This document shows, in pieces, positions 16,380-24,913 of a stretch of DNA of 64,000 bases. A model generated the notes under the pieces. The model had not been told where the DNA came from. It ran no database searches and saw nothing but the letters and a program-made list of their open reading frames with translations. Numbering within the stretch: the first letter of the stretch is position 1; each line of letters opens with the position of its first letter. The position numbers and the translations under genes are program-made. Source of the DNA: Sedimentitalea sp039941015 (GTDB lineage: Bacteria > Pseudomonadota > Alphaproteobacteria > Rhodobacterales > Rhodobacteraceae); the NCBI RefSeq assembly GCF_039941015.1, contig NZ_JBDVFI010000051.1. One strand, 5' to 3'.

Positions 16380-17489
16380 ATGAAACATATAGGGCTGGTA
16401 CTGGCATTTCTTGCTCTGGCAAGTTGTGTTGATCGCAGCGCCAGCCCAACAGTCCCTGAAGCGCTTGAAATAGGGTCTAACTATAGGGTTTTCGCCGCCT
16501 CTACACGTTTGCCAGAAGGTCCTGACAGCTTTGGCTATCGCCGGTCTGATCAGTTGCGATACCTGAACCTTACCGTCTCCATTCCGCCCAACCGGGAACC
16601 CGGAACTCTGAGGTTCGGGTATGGCAATCCGAACCCGCGAAGAAATTTTACCATGGCGAACCGCGAGATTTTTCCGGACGCCGCCGCGTTTCGTGCGGAC
16701 CTTCGCCACACCATGAACGCGCACCCGTTGAAGAACAAAGAAGTCACGATTTTTGTTCACGGCTTTAACGCAACACAGTCGGAAACCGCATTTCGCGCCG
16801 CGCAGCTAGCGCATGACATCGACATGCCCGGCGAGATGATGGTGTATTCTTGGCCCAGCCGAGGCAATCCGCTCGCGTATGCCTATGATAGCGACAGTGC
16901 GCTTTTTGCACGTGACGGGCTGGAGCAGACCCTACGCGAGGTCAAGGCGGCCGGGGCGAGACGGATCCTTCTGGTGGCCCACTCCATGGGCAGTTTGCTG
17001 ACCATGGAAACGCTGCGCCAGCTTGATATCAAGGATCCGGGATGGGCAGGGCGCAACTTGGGCGGTGTTATCCTGATCTCTCCTGATCTGGACGTCGATG
17101 TCTTTCGCAAGCAGATGTCTCTCATATCCAATCCGCCCAGACCTTTTGTTGTTTTCGTCTCTGCCAAGGACAAGATTCTGAACCTGTCCGCAAGGCTGCG
17201 TGGGACGCATAACACGCCGCGCCTCGGCAATCGCTCGAGCGCACAGCTGGTCAGCGACCTTCCTATAGAAATCGTAGACACCACTGAGTTTTCCGACACC
17301 GCCGGGTCAGCGCATTTTGTTCCTGCGACATCACCCGCCTTGCTTGCAATGCTGCAAGGCGCGAGGCAAATGAACAGGACCTTTCGACAAGATGAAACCT
17401 CGTTTGAAAGCATGATTGTGGGTGTCAGTGTCGAACGAGGGCCTGACAGCGAAATTATTCTGCGGCCGCTGAGCGACTCGCCGAGATAG
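16380..17489 (+). CDS. Alpha/beta-hydrolase lipoprotein (DUF900-type)
   Basis: The 369-residue protein has a lipoprotein signal: hydrophobic residues 4-14 then LASC, with Cys16 as the lipidation site. The DUF900-like alpha/beta-hydrolase domain shows an oxyanion region VTIFVHGFNA and the nucleophile elbow VAHSMGS. A later ISPDLDVD and the His in GSAHF are candidates for the rest of the triad. It is probably anchored in the outer membrane facing the periplasm. The substrate is unknown. It starts 30 bp after hslU, but a functional link is not evident. Confidence 0.8.
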   Translation: MKHIGLVLAFLALASCVDRSASPTVPEALEIGSNYRVFAASTRLPEGPDSFGYRRSDQLRYLNLTVSIPPNREPGTLRFGYGNPNPRRNFTMANREIFPDAAAFRADLRHTMNAHPLKNKEVTIFVHGFNATQSETAFRAAQLAHDIDMPGEMMVYSWPSRGNPLAYAYDSDSALFARDGLEQTLREVKAAGARRILLVAHSMGSLLTMETLRQLDIKDPGWAGRNLGGVILISPDLDVDVFRKQMSLISNPPRPFVVFVSAKDKILNLSARLRGTHNTPRLGNRSSAQLVSDLPIEIVDTTEFSDTAGSAHFVPATSPALLAMLQGARQMNRTFRQDETSFESMIVGVSVERGPDSEIILRPLSDSPR

Positions 17490-17518
17490 CGCTTGCCTAA
17501 GTCCGTTTGCGCGGGCAA

Positions 17519-18745
17519 ATGCGATTCATGACCTTGCTTGGATTTCTGCATCGCAATGCGCCCTGGCTCGCCGCCGGAGGGTTGCTCACCTTTTTGTCGA
17601 GCTTTGGTCAAACCTTTTTCATCTCGATTTTTGCCGGGGAAATCCGGTCAGAATTCGGGTTGAGCCACGGACATTGGGGCGGCATCTATTCCCTCGGAAC
17701 GGCAATTTCTGCGGTCGTGATGGTGTGGGCCGGTGGTCTCACCGATGTGTTCCGCGTGCGGGTGTTGGGGCCGCTGGTTCTGTTCGGTCTGGCAGCGGCC
17801 TGTTCTGCAATGGCGCTAAACCAAACCGTGTGGCTGCTGCCGGTAATCATCTTTTCGCTTCGTCTTTTTGGTCAGGGGATGTGCAGCCATCTGGCCGTGG
17901 TTGCGATGGCGCGCTGGTTTCAGGCCATGCGCGGCAGAGCGTTGTCCATTGCGACGCTGGGATTTGCGGTCGGCGAAGCCTCGCTACCGATCATTTTTGT
18001 CGCTTTGATGAGCTTTATCAACTGGCATTTCCTATGGTTCATCGCCGCTGGCATCTGTGTGCTGGGTGTGCCGGTTCTGATCGCTTTACTGCGACAGGAA
18101 CGAACCCCGCAAAGCATGGCGCAAGAATTCTCTGGCACCGGCATGCAAGGGCGAAACTGGACCCGTCGTCAGGCATTATCGCATCCACTGTTCTGGATGA
18201 TGGTCCCTGCCATGCTTGGCCCTGCGGCCTTTAACACCGCATTCTTTTTCCATCAGGTGCATTTTTCCGAGATCAAGGGATGGGAGCACGTAGAACTGGT
18301 GGCGTTCTTTCCGGTCTATACGATGATCGGAATAGTCTCGATGGTCGGATCAGGCTGGGCACTAGATCGGTGGGGGACGGCGCGTTTGATGCCATTCTAT
18401 CAGTTGCCGATGGTGGTGAGCTTTATCGCGTTTTCATATGCCGCCGGACCTGTGGGTGCTTTTGTCGGGTTTCTTTTTCTGGCGCTGACAACCGGGGCGA
18501 ATTCGACTCTTCCCAATGCCTTCTGGGCCGAATTCTACGGGACCGCACATATCGGTGCGATCAAAGCGATGGTGGCGGCGGTGATGGTGTTTGGTTCCGC
18601 GATCGGTCCCGGCATCACTGGGTTTCTGATTGATGCCGGTGTCGGGCTGGAACGACAATTTCTTGGGATTGCCTGCTATTTTCTGTTCACGACCATGATG
18701 TCCTACTTGGGCATTCGTCGCGCAAGGCGTGACCTTGTTCCTTAA
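17519..18745 (+). CDS. MFS transporter
   Basis: About 408 residues with twelve predicted membrane helices. The segment GGLTDVFRVR between helices 2 and 3 corresponds to the conserved cytoplasmic loop of the major facilitator superfamily. The internal ALDRWGTARLM is its repeat in the second half. The substrate cannot be told. Start choice is open: TTG 17507, ATG 17519 or ATG 17528 are in frame and none has a clear ribosome-binding site. Its TAA stop shares the TTAA at 18742-18745 with the stop of the convergent Smr gene. Confidence 0.82.
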   Translation: MRFMTLLGFLHRNAPWLAAGGLLTFLSSFGQTFFISIFAGEIRSEFGLSHGHWGGIYSLGTAISAVVMVWAGGLTDVFRVRVLGPLVLFGLAAACSAMALNQTVWLLPVIIFSLRLFGQGMCSHLAVVAMARWFQAMRGRALSIATLGFAVGEASLPIIFVALMSFINWHFLWFIAAGICVLGVPVLIALLRQERTPQSMAQEFSGTGMQGRNWTRRQALSHPLFWMMVPAMLGPAAFNTAFFFHQVHFSEIKGWEHVELVAFFPVYTMIGIVSMVGSGWALDRWGTARLMPFYQLPMVVSFIAFSYAAGPVGAFVGFLFLALTTGANSTLPNAFWAEFYGTAHIGAIKAMVAAVMVFGSAIGPGITGFLIDAGVGLERQFLGIACYFLFTTMMSYLGIRRARRDLVP

Positions 18746-19299
18746 CGCACCTTGCGAAGGTAGACATAAAACGCGCCTTCGCCACCATGACTGATATGGG
18801 CGCTTTCCACCTGCAAAACTGCCTGCGCAAGTGGCGGCATTGAAAGCCACAGCGGTACATTGCGTCGCAAGATGCCGCGCGGAACAGGGATCGGGCCCTG
18901 ATCTTTTGACTCTTTGCCTTTGCCGGTGATCACCAGAACCAAACGCCGCCCCGACGCCTGAGATGACAGAATGAAGCGCGTCAAAACCGGATGCGCACGG
19001 TCCAGCGTCATGCCATGCAGATCAATTCGACCTTCGGGAACGAGTTTGCCACGCTTCATCCGGCCAAACGCTTTGCGATCCATTTGAACGGATTGCGGTT
19101 TTACCGTCAGGCTTGGGCTGGGCGGTGCGGCCGGGTTGGGCCGGGGTGCTTGCGGGGCGTCTTGCCCCGCGGGAGCCCGGTTCGGTTTTGGTTTGGGTAA
19201 CGGTCGCGTTGGGTTGCCATTCACGTGCAACCGTTCGGCGCGCTCAACAACACGATGCCACAGGTTGATTTCTTCGTCGGTCAGTTTGCGACGAACCAT
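18742..19299 (-). CDS. Smr/MutS2-domain protein
   Basis: The 185-residue protein has a charged, proline-rich N-terminal half. A C-terminal Smr domain (about residues 90-185) carries GRIDLHGMTLDRAH, VITGKGKES and SAHISHGGEGAFYVYL. The Asp-Leu-His-Gly motif and the later His-Gly-Gly-Glu-Gly are typical of Smr endonucleases, some of which cleave ribosome-bound mRNA or branched DNA. Its role here is undetermined. The ATG overlaps the stop of a 27-codon open stub that follows the Tim44-like gene. Confidence 0.88.
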   Translation of the reverse strand: MVRRKLTDEEINLWHRVVERAERLHVNGNPTRPLPKPKPNRAPAGQDAPQAPRPNPAAPPSPSLTVKPQSVQMDRKAFGRMKRGKLVPEGRIDLHGMTLDRAHPVLTRFILSSQASGRRLVLVITGKGKESKDQGPIPVPRGILRRNVPLWLSMPPLAQAVLQVESAHISHGGEGAFYVYLRKVR

Positions 19300-19382
19300 C
19301 AGACAGCATCCGGCAACAGGTCAGCAGTGTCGGTACAGGTTCTCTCGACCATCGTCACTGCCCCGCGCCCGAAACGTTGCCA
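19299..19382 (-). other. 27-codon open stub between the Tim44-like gene and smr, where mltA is usual
   Basis: Directly after the Tim44-like stop, the minus strand stays open for 27 codons and ends in a TGA that overlaps the smr ATG (TGATG). It contains an in-frame GTG at 19358 and an ATG at 19352 (MVERTCTDTADLLPDAV). In many alphaproteobacteria mltA, encoding a lytic transglycosylase, sits between these two genes. The stub may be the tail left after mltA loss, a tiny coupling cistron, or chance; no MltA motif is visible. Confidence 0.3.
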
Positions 19383-20039
19383 TTACCCGTCTGTCGCCAC
19401 CAGCAACCAGTTGGGATCGTTTGATCCCATGGTCCGCGCAAAGGTCCAGGTATCTTTTTGCCGCTTTACGGCGGTCGGGCTGCCCTCGATGACATCACCG
19501 CCTTTGTCGCGCACGACCGAGGTCAACTCGGCGACAAACCGCATGGTGATTTCGGCCTTGTTTGTATCCTTGTCGAATTTGACATCCTGAATACCTGTTT
19601 CACGAACGCCTATGAATTCAGCCTCGATGGTCAGCCCCTTGTCTTCGCGGTCGGCGACCACATCGACAAACGTATCAAAGACGTCTTGAGCCAGGAACGG
19701 CTGGATGTCGTCAAGATTGCCACGCTCGAACCCCATGACGATCATCTCATAGGCACCACGTGCGCCCTGAACAAACTCGCTCACCGAGAATGCAGGTTCA
19801 ATGCGCTTCATCGCGGCGAGATCCTGTGCCTGCTGCCCATCTTCTTCGACATGGTCGGTAATATCGCGGTCGGGCCCGCCCTCGATGACCTCAAACCCCT
19901 TGCGCGCGACGGGCTCGTCGGTTTTTGGCACAGGCGGCTTTTCAAATCCCTCGCGGGTGCCCAGCACGTTCTTCAGGCGCAAAATCAGGAAGATGGCTAT
20001 GCCAGCGAGCACCAAAAGCTGTATGATGGACGAATTCAT
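19383..20039 (-). CDS. Tim44-like (TimA) inner-membrane protein
   Basis: The 218-residue protein has an N-terminal membrane helix (MNSSIIQLLVLAGIAIFLIL), a charged linker and a C-terminal Tim44/calcineurin-like domain (about residues 70-215). FSVSEFVQGARGAYEMIVMG and FLAQDVFDTFVDVV are within the conserved region. Bacterial TimA is related to the mitochondrial import component Tim44 and sits at the inner membrane; its exact function is not settled. GAGG lies six bases before the ATG at 20039. It is divergent from fxsA. Confidence 0.88.
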   Translation of the reverse strand: MNSSIIQLLVLAGIAIFLILRLKNVLGTREGFEKPPVPKTDEPVARKGFEVIEGGPDRDITDHVEEDGQQAQDLAAMKRIEPAFSVSEFVQGARGAYEMIVMGFERGNLDDIQPFLAQDVFDTFVDVVADREDKGLTIEAEFIGVRETGIQDVKFDKDTNKAEITMRFVAELTSVVRDKGGDVIEGSPTAVKRQKDTWTFARTMGSNDPNWLLVATDG

Positions 20040-20146
20040 TTGGACCTCTTGTTTGTGTTGGGCTTTGTAAGCCTTGCCTGTCGCACTTATGTAGGTGACG
20101 GGCAGGGTCAAGTCTACCTCGCCACATTAAGGAAAGGAAACGCGCA

Positions 20147-20632
20147 ATGTATCTATTTCTGGCGTTTTTGCTGGTACCACTGATCGAAATCGGCCTGTTT
20201 ATTCAAGTCGGTGGTCTGATCGGTCTTTGGCCGACATTGGCGATCGTTGTCCTGACCGCGATCCTAGGGACGTCTTTGGTGCGGTCGCAAGGGCGAGTCG
20301 CCATGGGAGAGTTGCGCAGTTCCTTTGCCGATTTGAATGACCCGACCGAACCGCTTGCCCATGGTGCGATGATTCTCGTGTCGGGTGTCCTGTTGCTGAC
20401 GCCGGGTTTCTTTACAGATGCAGTCGGTTTTGCCTTGTTGATGCCGCCGGTACGGCGTGCGGTGTTCCGGTATGTCCGCTCGCGTGTCGAAGTGCATCAA
20501 TTTCAGATGGGGCCGGGGCAGGCCGCACAGCGCCATACACCCGGCGACGTGATCGATGGCGATTTTGAAGACGTTACCCCAAACCGCAAGCCGCGCACCG
20601 GGCCATCTGGCTGGGTTGAGGATGGCAAGTAG
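20147..20632 (+). CDS. fxsA: FxsA family membrane protein
   Basis: The 161-residue protein begins with YLFLAFLLVPLIEIGLFIQV and has the FxsA pattern of membrane helices: GLWPTLAIVVLTAILGTSLV, then GVLLLTPGFFTDAVGFALLMPP. FxsA is a cytoplasmic-membrane protein linked in E. coli to suppression of F exclusion of phage T7; its normal role is unknown. The C-terminal 40 residues are polar. AGGAAA precedes the ATG. secB follows on the same strand after 61 bp. Confidence 0.9.
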   Translation: MYLFLAFLLVPLIEIGLFIQVGGLIGLWPTLAIVVLTAILGTSLVRSQGRVAMGELRSSFADLNDPTEPLAHGAMILVSGVLLLTPGFFTDAVGFALLMPPVRRAVFRYVRSRVEVHQFQMGPGQAAQRHTPGDVIDGDFEDVTPNRKPRTGPSGWVEDGK

Positions 20633-20693
20633 CATTGAGGTGCCCCACCCAAGCTGCTAAGCAACCGCAAATCATGTTTCGAGGAGCTTTTCG

Positions 20694-21197
20694 ATGTCTG
20701 ACAACGGCGCTGCCACTGCAAATGGCGGCCAACAGCAGCCGCAGGTAAAAATGAACATTCTTGGACAGTTCATTCGTGATCTGTCATTTGAGAATGTCAT
20801 GGCCCAAAAAGGTGCCACCGGCGAAGTAAAACCCGATGTCAGCGTTCAGGTTAATCTGGATGCGAAGAAACGGTCGGCTGATCACCAATACGAAGTTTCG
20901 ATCAAGCTGAACGTTGAATCCAAAGTGAAGGAAAGCGGCGATCCGCTGTTTCTGCTTGAGCTCGACTATGCCGGTGTCTTCCACATCGAAGGTGTCCCGG
21001 ATGAGCAGTTGCATCCGTTCCTGATGATTGAATGCCCGCGCATGTTGTTCCCCTTCCTGCGCCGGATCGTCAGTGATGTGACCCGTGACGGTGGCTATCC
21101 GCCGCTGAACCTGGAAAACATTGATTTTGTTCAGCTATATCGCGCCGAGATCGCGCGTCGGCAACAAGAACAAGCGGCTCAACCGACCAACGCTTAA
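20694..21197 (+). CDS. secB: Protein-export chaperone SecB
   Basis: The 167-residue acidic protein has the family motifs NILGQFIRDLSFENV (residues 19-33), VSIKLNVESKV and the hydrophobic FHIEGVPDEQLHPFLMIECP followed by RMLFPFLRRIVSDVTRDGGYPP. SecB holds precursor proteins unfolded and passes them to SecA. The N-terminal 18 residues are a Gln/Ala-rich extension. CGAGGAG lies upstream of the ATG. secB near dnaQ and the origin is a conserved alphaproteobacterial arrangement. Confidence 0.97.
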   Translation: MSDNGAATANGGQQQPQVKMNILGQFIRDLSFENVMAQKGATGEVKPDVSVQVNLDAKKRSADHQYEVSIKLNVESKVKESGDPLFLLELDYAGVFHIEGVPDEQLHPFLMIECPRMLFPFLRRIVSDVTRDGGYPPLNLENIDFVQLYRAEIARRQQEQAAQPTNA

Positions 21198-21235
21198 GAC
21201 ATTTGCGCGCCTGTCTCTGTCACGATCGCGACAAT

Positions 21236-21922
21236 TCAGGCGCGCGACCAAAGCGCATCATCACCCAGCTTTGCGACAAACGCATCATGCGCTTCGTGCT
21301 CTTGTGAAGTAACGCGTGGGGGCAGGGGATCCGGACGTGGCGACGGACGCCAGTTGTCTCCTGCGGCACCGTTGTTCTGCCGCGACGTGGACGCCAGAGC
21401 AAAATCAGGTTGCCGGCCTCCGATCAGCTCAAGATAGACTTCCGCGAGAATTTCCGAGTCAAGCAAGGCTCCGTGGAGCGTGCGTGCGGTATTGTCGATA
21501 CCAAAGCGACGACACAGCGCGTCTAGCGACGCCGGTGAGCCGGGAAAGCGCTTACGCGCGATCTCAAGCGTATCGATCGCCTGTTCCCATGGTAACGTCG
21601 GAAGGTTCATCCAGCCAAGTTCGGCATTAAGAAATTTCATGTCGAACGCCGCGTTGTGGATCACCATTTTGGCGTCACCGACAAAATCCAGAAATGCCTG
21701 CCCGATTTCGGCAAACTTGGGTTTGTCACGCAGAAAATCATCGCCCAGACCGTGAACTTCGAACGCTTCTTGCGGCATGCTTCGTTCGGGGTTGATGTAC
21801 TGATGATATGTCCGCCCGGTGGCGACATGATTATGCAATTCCACGGCGCCAATCTCGACGATCCTGTCTCCGGATCCCGGTTCGAACCCGGTGGTTTCCG
21901 TATCGAGCACGATTTCACGCAT
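21236..21922 (-). CDS. dnaQ: DNA polymerase III epsilon subunit (proofreading exonuclease)
   Basis: The 228-residue protein has all three DEDD exonuclease motifs: ExoI LDTETTGFEP (Asp and Glu, residues 6-15), ExoII HNAAFDMKFLN and ExoIII HGALLDSEILAEVYLEL. It is the 3'-5' proofreading subunit of the replicase. The C-terminal tail is polar and would contact the alpha subunit. It is last in the minus-strand unit maf-aroE-coaE-dnaQ and overlaps coaE by 8 bp. Confidence 0.95.
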   Translation of the reverse strand: MREIVLDTETTGFEPGSGDRIVEIGAVELHNHVATGRTYHQYINPERSMPQEAFEVHGLGDDFLRDKPKFAEIGQAFLDFVGDAKMVIHNAAFDMKFLNAELGWMNLPTLPWEQAIDTLEIARKRFPGSPASLDALCRRFGIDNTARTLHGALLDSEILAEVYLELIGGRQPDFALASTSRQNNGAAGDNWRPSPRPDPLPPRVTSQEHEAHDAFVAKLGDDALWSRA

Positions 21923-22508
21923 TTGACTGCTGTTCCCTGATTTCTTTGACGATATTATGAACCTGCGCCCGCGCGTGGTCCAGCGTATCCGTGATGATCA
22001 CATAGTCAGACCGCGCACGTTTTTCGGTATCGGGCATCTGTTTTGCCCGGATCATTTCAAACTGTTCACGCGTCATCGTTCCACGTGCAAGAACCCGTTG
22101 TTCCTGAATGTCTGGCGCAACCGAAACACAGGCAACCGCATCCATCGCTGCATCGCCGCCGGTTTCAAACAGCAGCGGAATATCAAAGACCAGAACATCA
22201 GCCGTGGCGCTTTCCTTGAATGTATTCCGGTCTTTAGCGACCAGGGGATGAACGACGGCTTCGATCTGTTTCAACGCATCCGAATCTTCGGCGATGATCG
22301 CCTTTAATGCCATGCGATCAACTGCACCGTCGCGGATGGATTGCGGATAGATTTCCCCAAGCGGCGCTACGGCTGGTCCGTTCACTGCATAGATCCGGTG
22401 CACGGCTGCGTCCGCATCCCATACTTCGCAACCTTCATCGACAAACATCGCGGCTGTCGTGCTCTTGCCCATGCCGATGGATCCGGTCAGCCCCAGCAGA
22501 AACCTCAT
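21915..22508 (-). CDS. coaE: Dephospho-CoA kinase
   Basis: The 197-residue P-loop kinase begins FLLGLTGSIGMGKSTTAAMF, with Walker A at residues 8-16. The substrate loop DADAAVHRIY and the VFDIPLLFETG motif follow. It phosphorylates the 3'-hydroxyl of dephospho-CoA to complete coenzyme A synthesis. It overlaps aroE by 4 bp and dnaQ by 8 bp, so the unit is translationally coupled. Confidence 0.95.
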   Translation of the reverse strand: MRFLLGLTGSIGMGKSTTAAMFVDEGCEVWDADAAVHRIYAVNGPAVAPLGEIYPQSIRDGAVDRMALKAIIAEDSDALKQIEAVVHPLVAKDRNTFKESATADVLVFDIPLLFETGGDAAMDAVACVSVAPDIQEQRVLARGTMTREQFEMIRAKQMPDTEKRARSDYVIITDTLDHARAQVHNIVKEIREQQSNA

Positions 22509-23338
22509 TTCAAGGCAGCGGCGCGCGTCGCCTCGTCAATTTCAGGACGCTGACCAAACCAACGTTCAAAACCGGGTATGGCCTGAAACAGCAGCATGCC
22601 AAGACCATCCACCGTAACACAACCGGCGTTGCGCGCCGCGTTGAGCAGGTTGGTCTGCAGCGGTGTATAGACCAGGTCTGTAACCACGGTACCCGAATGC
22701 AGCCCGTCCAACTGCACGGTGAGTTCCGGTTGCCCGGTCATCCCCAAGGATGTCGTGTTGACCAGCAACGCCGCCTCTTTAACCGCGCTCCCGGCCTGAA
22801 CCCAATCAATCACGCGGATGCGATGGCCAAAGTCTTCCTTCAGCCGTTCCGCCCGAAGGCGTGTACGATTGGACAGGACAACCTCGGGCACTCCAGCATC
22901 GACAAGCGCGCTGATGACTGCACGGGCAGCACCACCCGCCCCGAGTACCAACGCCGGCCCAGCATCGGCCCGCCAGCTAGGCGCACCGCTTTTCAGATTT
23001 TCTATGAATCCATAACCATCTGTGTTGTCTGCTAAAATTGAATCCGCGTTGCGAAAGATCAGTGTATTGGCCGCGCCAATCAACGACGCGCGATCAGTGA
23101 TCTGATCCGCAATGGCCATCACCTTTTCCTTGTGCGGGACGGTCACATTGACGCCGACAAAACCCATCGCAGGCAACGTGCGCAGAACCCGCTCCAGATC
23201 TCTTTCCTCCACATCCATCGGAATATAGTGGCCGCGAATGCCATAGGTCTTAAGCCAATGGGCGTGCAGTAATGGGGATCGAGAATGGGCGATCGGCGAT
23301 CCGATCACACCCGCCAATGGAATGCGCGCTTTGCTCAT
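22505..23338 (-). CDS. aroE: Shikimate dehydrogenase
   Basis: The 277-residue protein has the substrate-binding GVIGSPIAHSRSP at the N-terminus and the catalytic Lys in NVTVPHKEKVMA. The catalytic Asp is in ADNTDGYGF and the NADP Rossmann motif is VLGAGGAARAV. It reduces 3-dehydroshikimate to shikimate in aromatic amino acid synthesis. Start and stop overlap the neighbouring maf and coaE genes by 4 bp each. Confidence 0.95.
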   Translation of the reverse strand: MSKARIPLAGVIGSPIAHSRSPLLHAHWLKTYGIRGHYIPMDVEERDLERVLRTLPAMGFVGVNVTVPHKEKVMAIADQITDRASLIGAANTLIFRNADSILADNTDGYGFIENLKSGAPSWRADAGPALVLGAGGAARAVISALVDAGVPEVVLSNRTRLRAERLKEDFGHRIRVIDWVQAGSAVKEAALLVNTTSLGMTGQPELTVQLDGLHSGTVVTDLVYTPLQTNLLNAARNAGCVTVDGLGMLLFQAIPGFERWFGQRPEIDEATRAAALK

Positions 23339-23934
23339 TGCTCGATCACTCCACGTAAGGCGAGAAAATTCAGAAGTTCTAACAAGGGCATACCCAAAAC
23401 GTTAAAATAGTCTCCGTCAATGCTGCTGAACAGGCGAACACCTTCTTCTTCGAGCTTGTAGGCTCCGACCGAATGTCGAATGCTGTCCCAGTTCCGAGAG
23501 ATATACGCTGAGAGGTAGTCATCTGAAAAGGCCCGCATACGCAGCCTGACCTGACCCACATGCCGCCAGACCGGTGTGCCGTCCTGATAGATGACGGCCG
23601 CCGATAACAAACTGTGCCGGTTTCCCCGCAACGCTGTCAGCTGTTCTCGGGCGTCGTCGGGTGTCGTTGGCTTGGACATCAGGGTTTGGTTGAAATCAAG
23701 AACCTGATCACACCCTATCACCATGGCCCCGGGATTTTTGTCGCTTATCTTGCGCGCCTTCATCTCTGCCAGCGCGTCGGCAATGTCTCTTGGCGACGCA
23801 TTTTCGGCGAGCAAGGCTGATTTGATGGATTCTTCATCAATCCGCGGCACTTTGATCTGAACATCCAGACCAGCATTCTTCAACAGCTGCGCCCGAACGG
23901 TAGATCCGGAAGCCAGTATGATGGGGACAGTCAT
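23335..23934 (-). CDS. maf: Maf-family nucleotide pyrophosphatase
   Basis: The 199-residue protein begins TVPIILASGSTVRAQLLKNAG, containing the ASGST.R..LL substrate loop. GCDQVLDF and the Lys in SVGAYKLEEEG complete the Maf/YceF active site. These enzymes hydrolyse modified or non-canonical nucleoside triphosphates. An upstream GTG at 23952 is in frame, but the ATG at 23934 gives the usual N-terminus. It is the first gene of the leftward operon beside oriC, and a DnaA-box-like sequence (23934-23942) covers the start codon. Confidence 0.9.
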   Translation of the reverse strand: MTVPIILASGSTVRAQLLKNAGLDVQIKVPRIDEESIKSALLAENASPRDIADALAEMKARKISDKNPGAMVIGCDQVLDFNQTLMSKPTTPDDAREQLTALRGNRHSLLSAAVIYQDGTPVWRHVGQVRLRMRAFSDDYLSAYISRNWDSIRHSVGAYKLEEEGVRLFSSIDGDYFNVLGMPLLELLNFLALRGVIEQ

Positions 23935-24341
23935 GTGGAAAACCAGGTGCACAATGTTGAGGATGGGTCGGGATAGAGTTGATCTGTTTTCGACTTGGCA
24001 TGCAACCCTTGGACTAATCCAGATCTAACGAGATTTCATCTCGCTTTCATACCAGCTGGATAAGGATAATTCCCGTGCTGTGGGAAAGGCATGTCTGGCA
24101 AGGTTATTCGCAAGATATCCACAGGTTGGTAATTGGTATTTTCTGTCTAGAGTGTTGTAAAATAATAATTTTACTAGTACCGCTTGCTCCGGACTCAAAA
24201 CTTCTTAACAAAGGTTAAGGCTGTGTAAAACTGCGGGGATGATCGTTTGATCCACAGGGCCTTGGTTCCCTACAAAATCATCTATCTTTCTTCTTTTCTT
24301 TTATATTTATAAGGAGGCGCCGGAAACAAGCCGAGGACCGC
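23934..24341. other. Probable chromosomal replication origin (oriC)
   Basis: This AT-rich stretch separates leftward maf-aroE-coaE-dnaQ from rightward hemJ-rho-mnmE-mnmG-rsmG-parAB, the usual alphaproteobacterial origin context. Near-consensus DnaA boxes (TTATNCACA), each with one mismatch, lie at 23934-23942 (minus), 24104-24112, 24115-24123, 24222-24230 (minus) and 24248-24256; a weaker one is at 24079-24087. AT-only or nearly AT-only tracts at 24156-24174 and 24285-24311 are candidate unwinding elements. A hairpin with 6-bp arms lies at 24029-24043. TTAA-N6-TTAA at 24205-24218 resembles a mis-spaced CtrA site. The dnaA gene is not in the window. Confidence 0.8.
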
Positions 24342-24791
24342 ATGACCGATTTCCTGATTGTAATCTATCCGTGGACAAAGGCCTTTCATATCATGTCGGT
24401 CATCAGCTGGATGGCCGGGCTGTTTTATCTCCCAAGATTATTTGTGCACCACGTCGAACAAGCCAGTGTCAACCAAGCCATGGCAAGTGTCTTTGAGATG
24501 ATGGAAGTGAAACTGCTGCGCGCCATCATGAACCCTGCCTTCATCGCGACCTGGGTGTTTGGTCTTTGCCTTGTCTTTACGCCGGGAATTGTCGACTGGA
24601 CGGAAATCTGGCCCTGGACCAAGGCTGGAGCTGTGCTTGTCATGACTTGGTTTCACCATTGGCTTGGCTGGCGGCGCAGAGATCTGTTGAACGGTACCAA
24701 CACCTGGACGGGTCGGCAGTTCCGGATGATGAACGAACTGCCAACCGTGCTGATGGTGATCATCGTGCTGTCAGTGGTCGTTCGTTTCTAA
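24342..24791 (+). CDS. hemJ: Protoporphyrinogen IX oxidase HemJ
   Basis: The 149-residue integral membrane protein has four predicted helices. The N-terminal region includes YPWTKAFHIMSVISWMAGLF with the conserved His, then LPRLFVHHVE; LRAIMNPAFIATWVFGL and TWFHHWL follow. HemJ oxidises protoporphyrinogen IX to protoporphyrin IX in heme and bacteriochlorophyll synthesis. GAGG at 24333-24336 is well placed before the ATG; a stronger AAGGAGG at 24311-24317 has no start codon within range. It is the first gene right of oriC. Confidence 0.93.
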   Translation: MTDFLIVIYPWTKAFHIMSVISWMAGLFYLPRLFVHHVEQASVNQAMASVFEMMEVKLLRAIMNPAFIATWVFGLCLVFTPGIVDWTEIWPWTKAGAVLVMTWFHHWLGWRRRDLLNGTNTWTGRQFRMMNELPTVLMVIIVLSVVVRF

Positions 24792-24913
24792 TCCAGTTTG
24801 ACTCCGATCACCGCTTTGGCTATGAACCCGGGACCAGCCCGTCCGGGCATGGTGTTTCCCGAATTTGACAGAACGCGGCCGGTAATGAACCGCTGCAGAC
24901 AGGCTACATATCC

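Noticed and set aside
24827..24847. Hairpin in the hemJ-rho gap as a terminator or rho attenuator
   Set aside because: The stem is short and bulged, and no T-run follows; too weak to call as a regulatory element.
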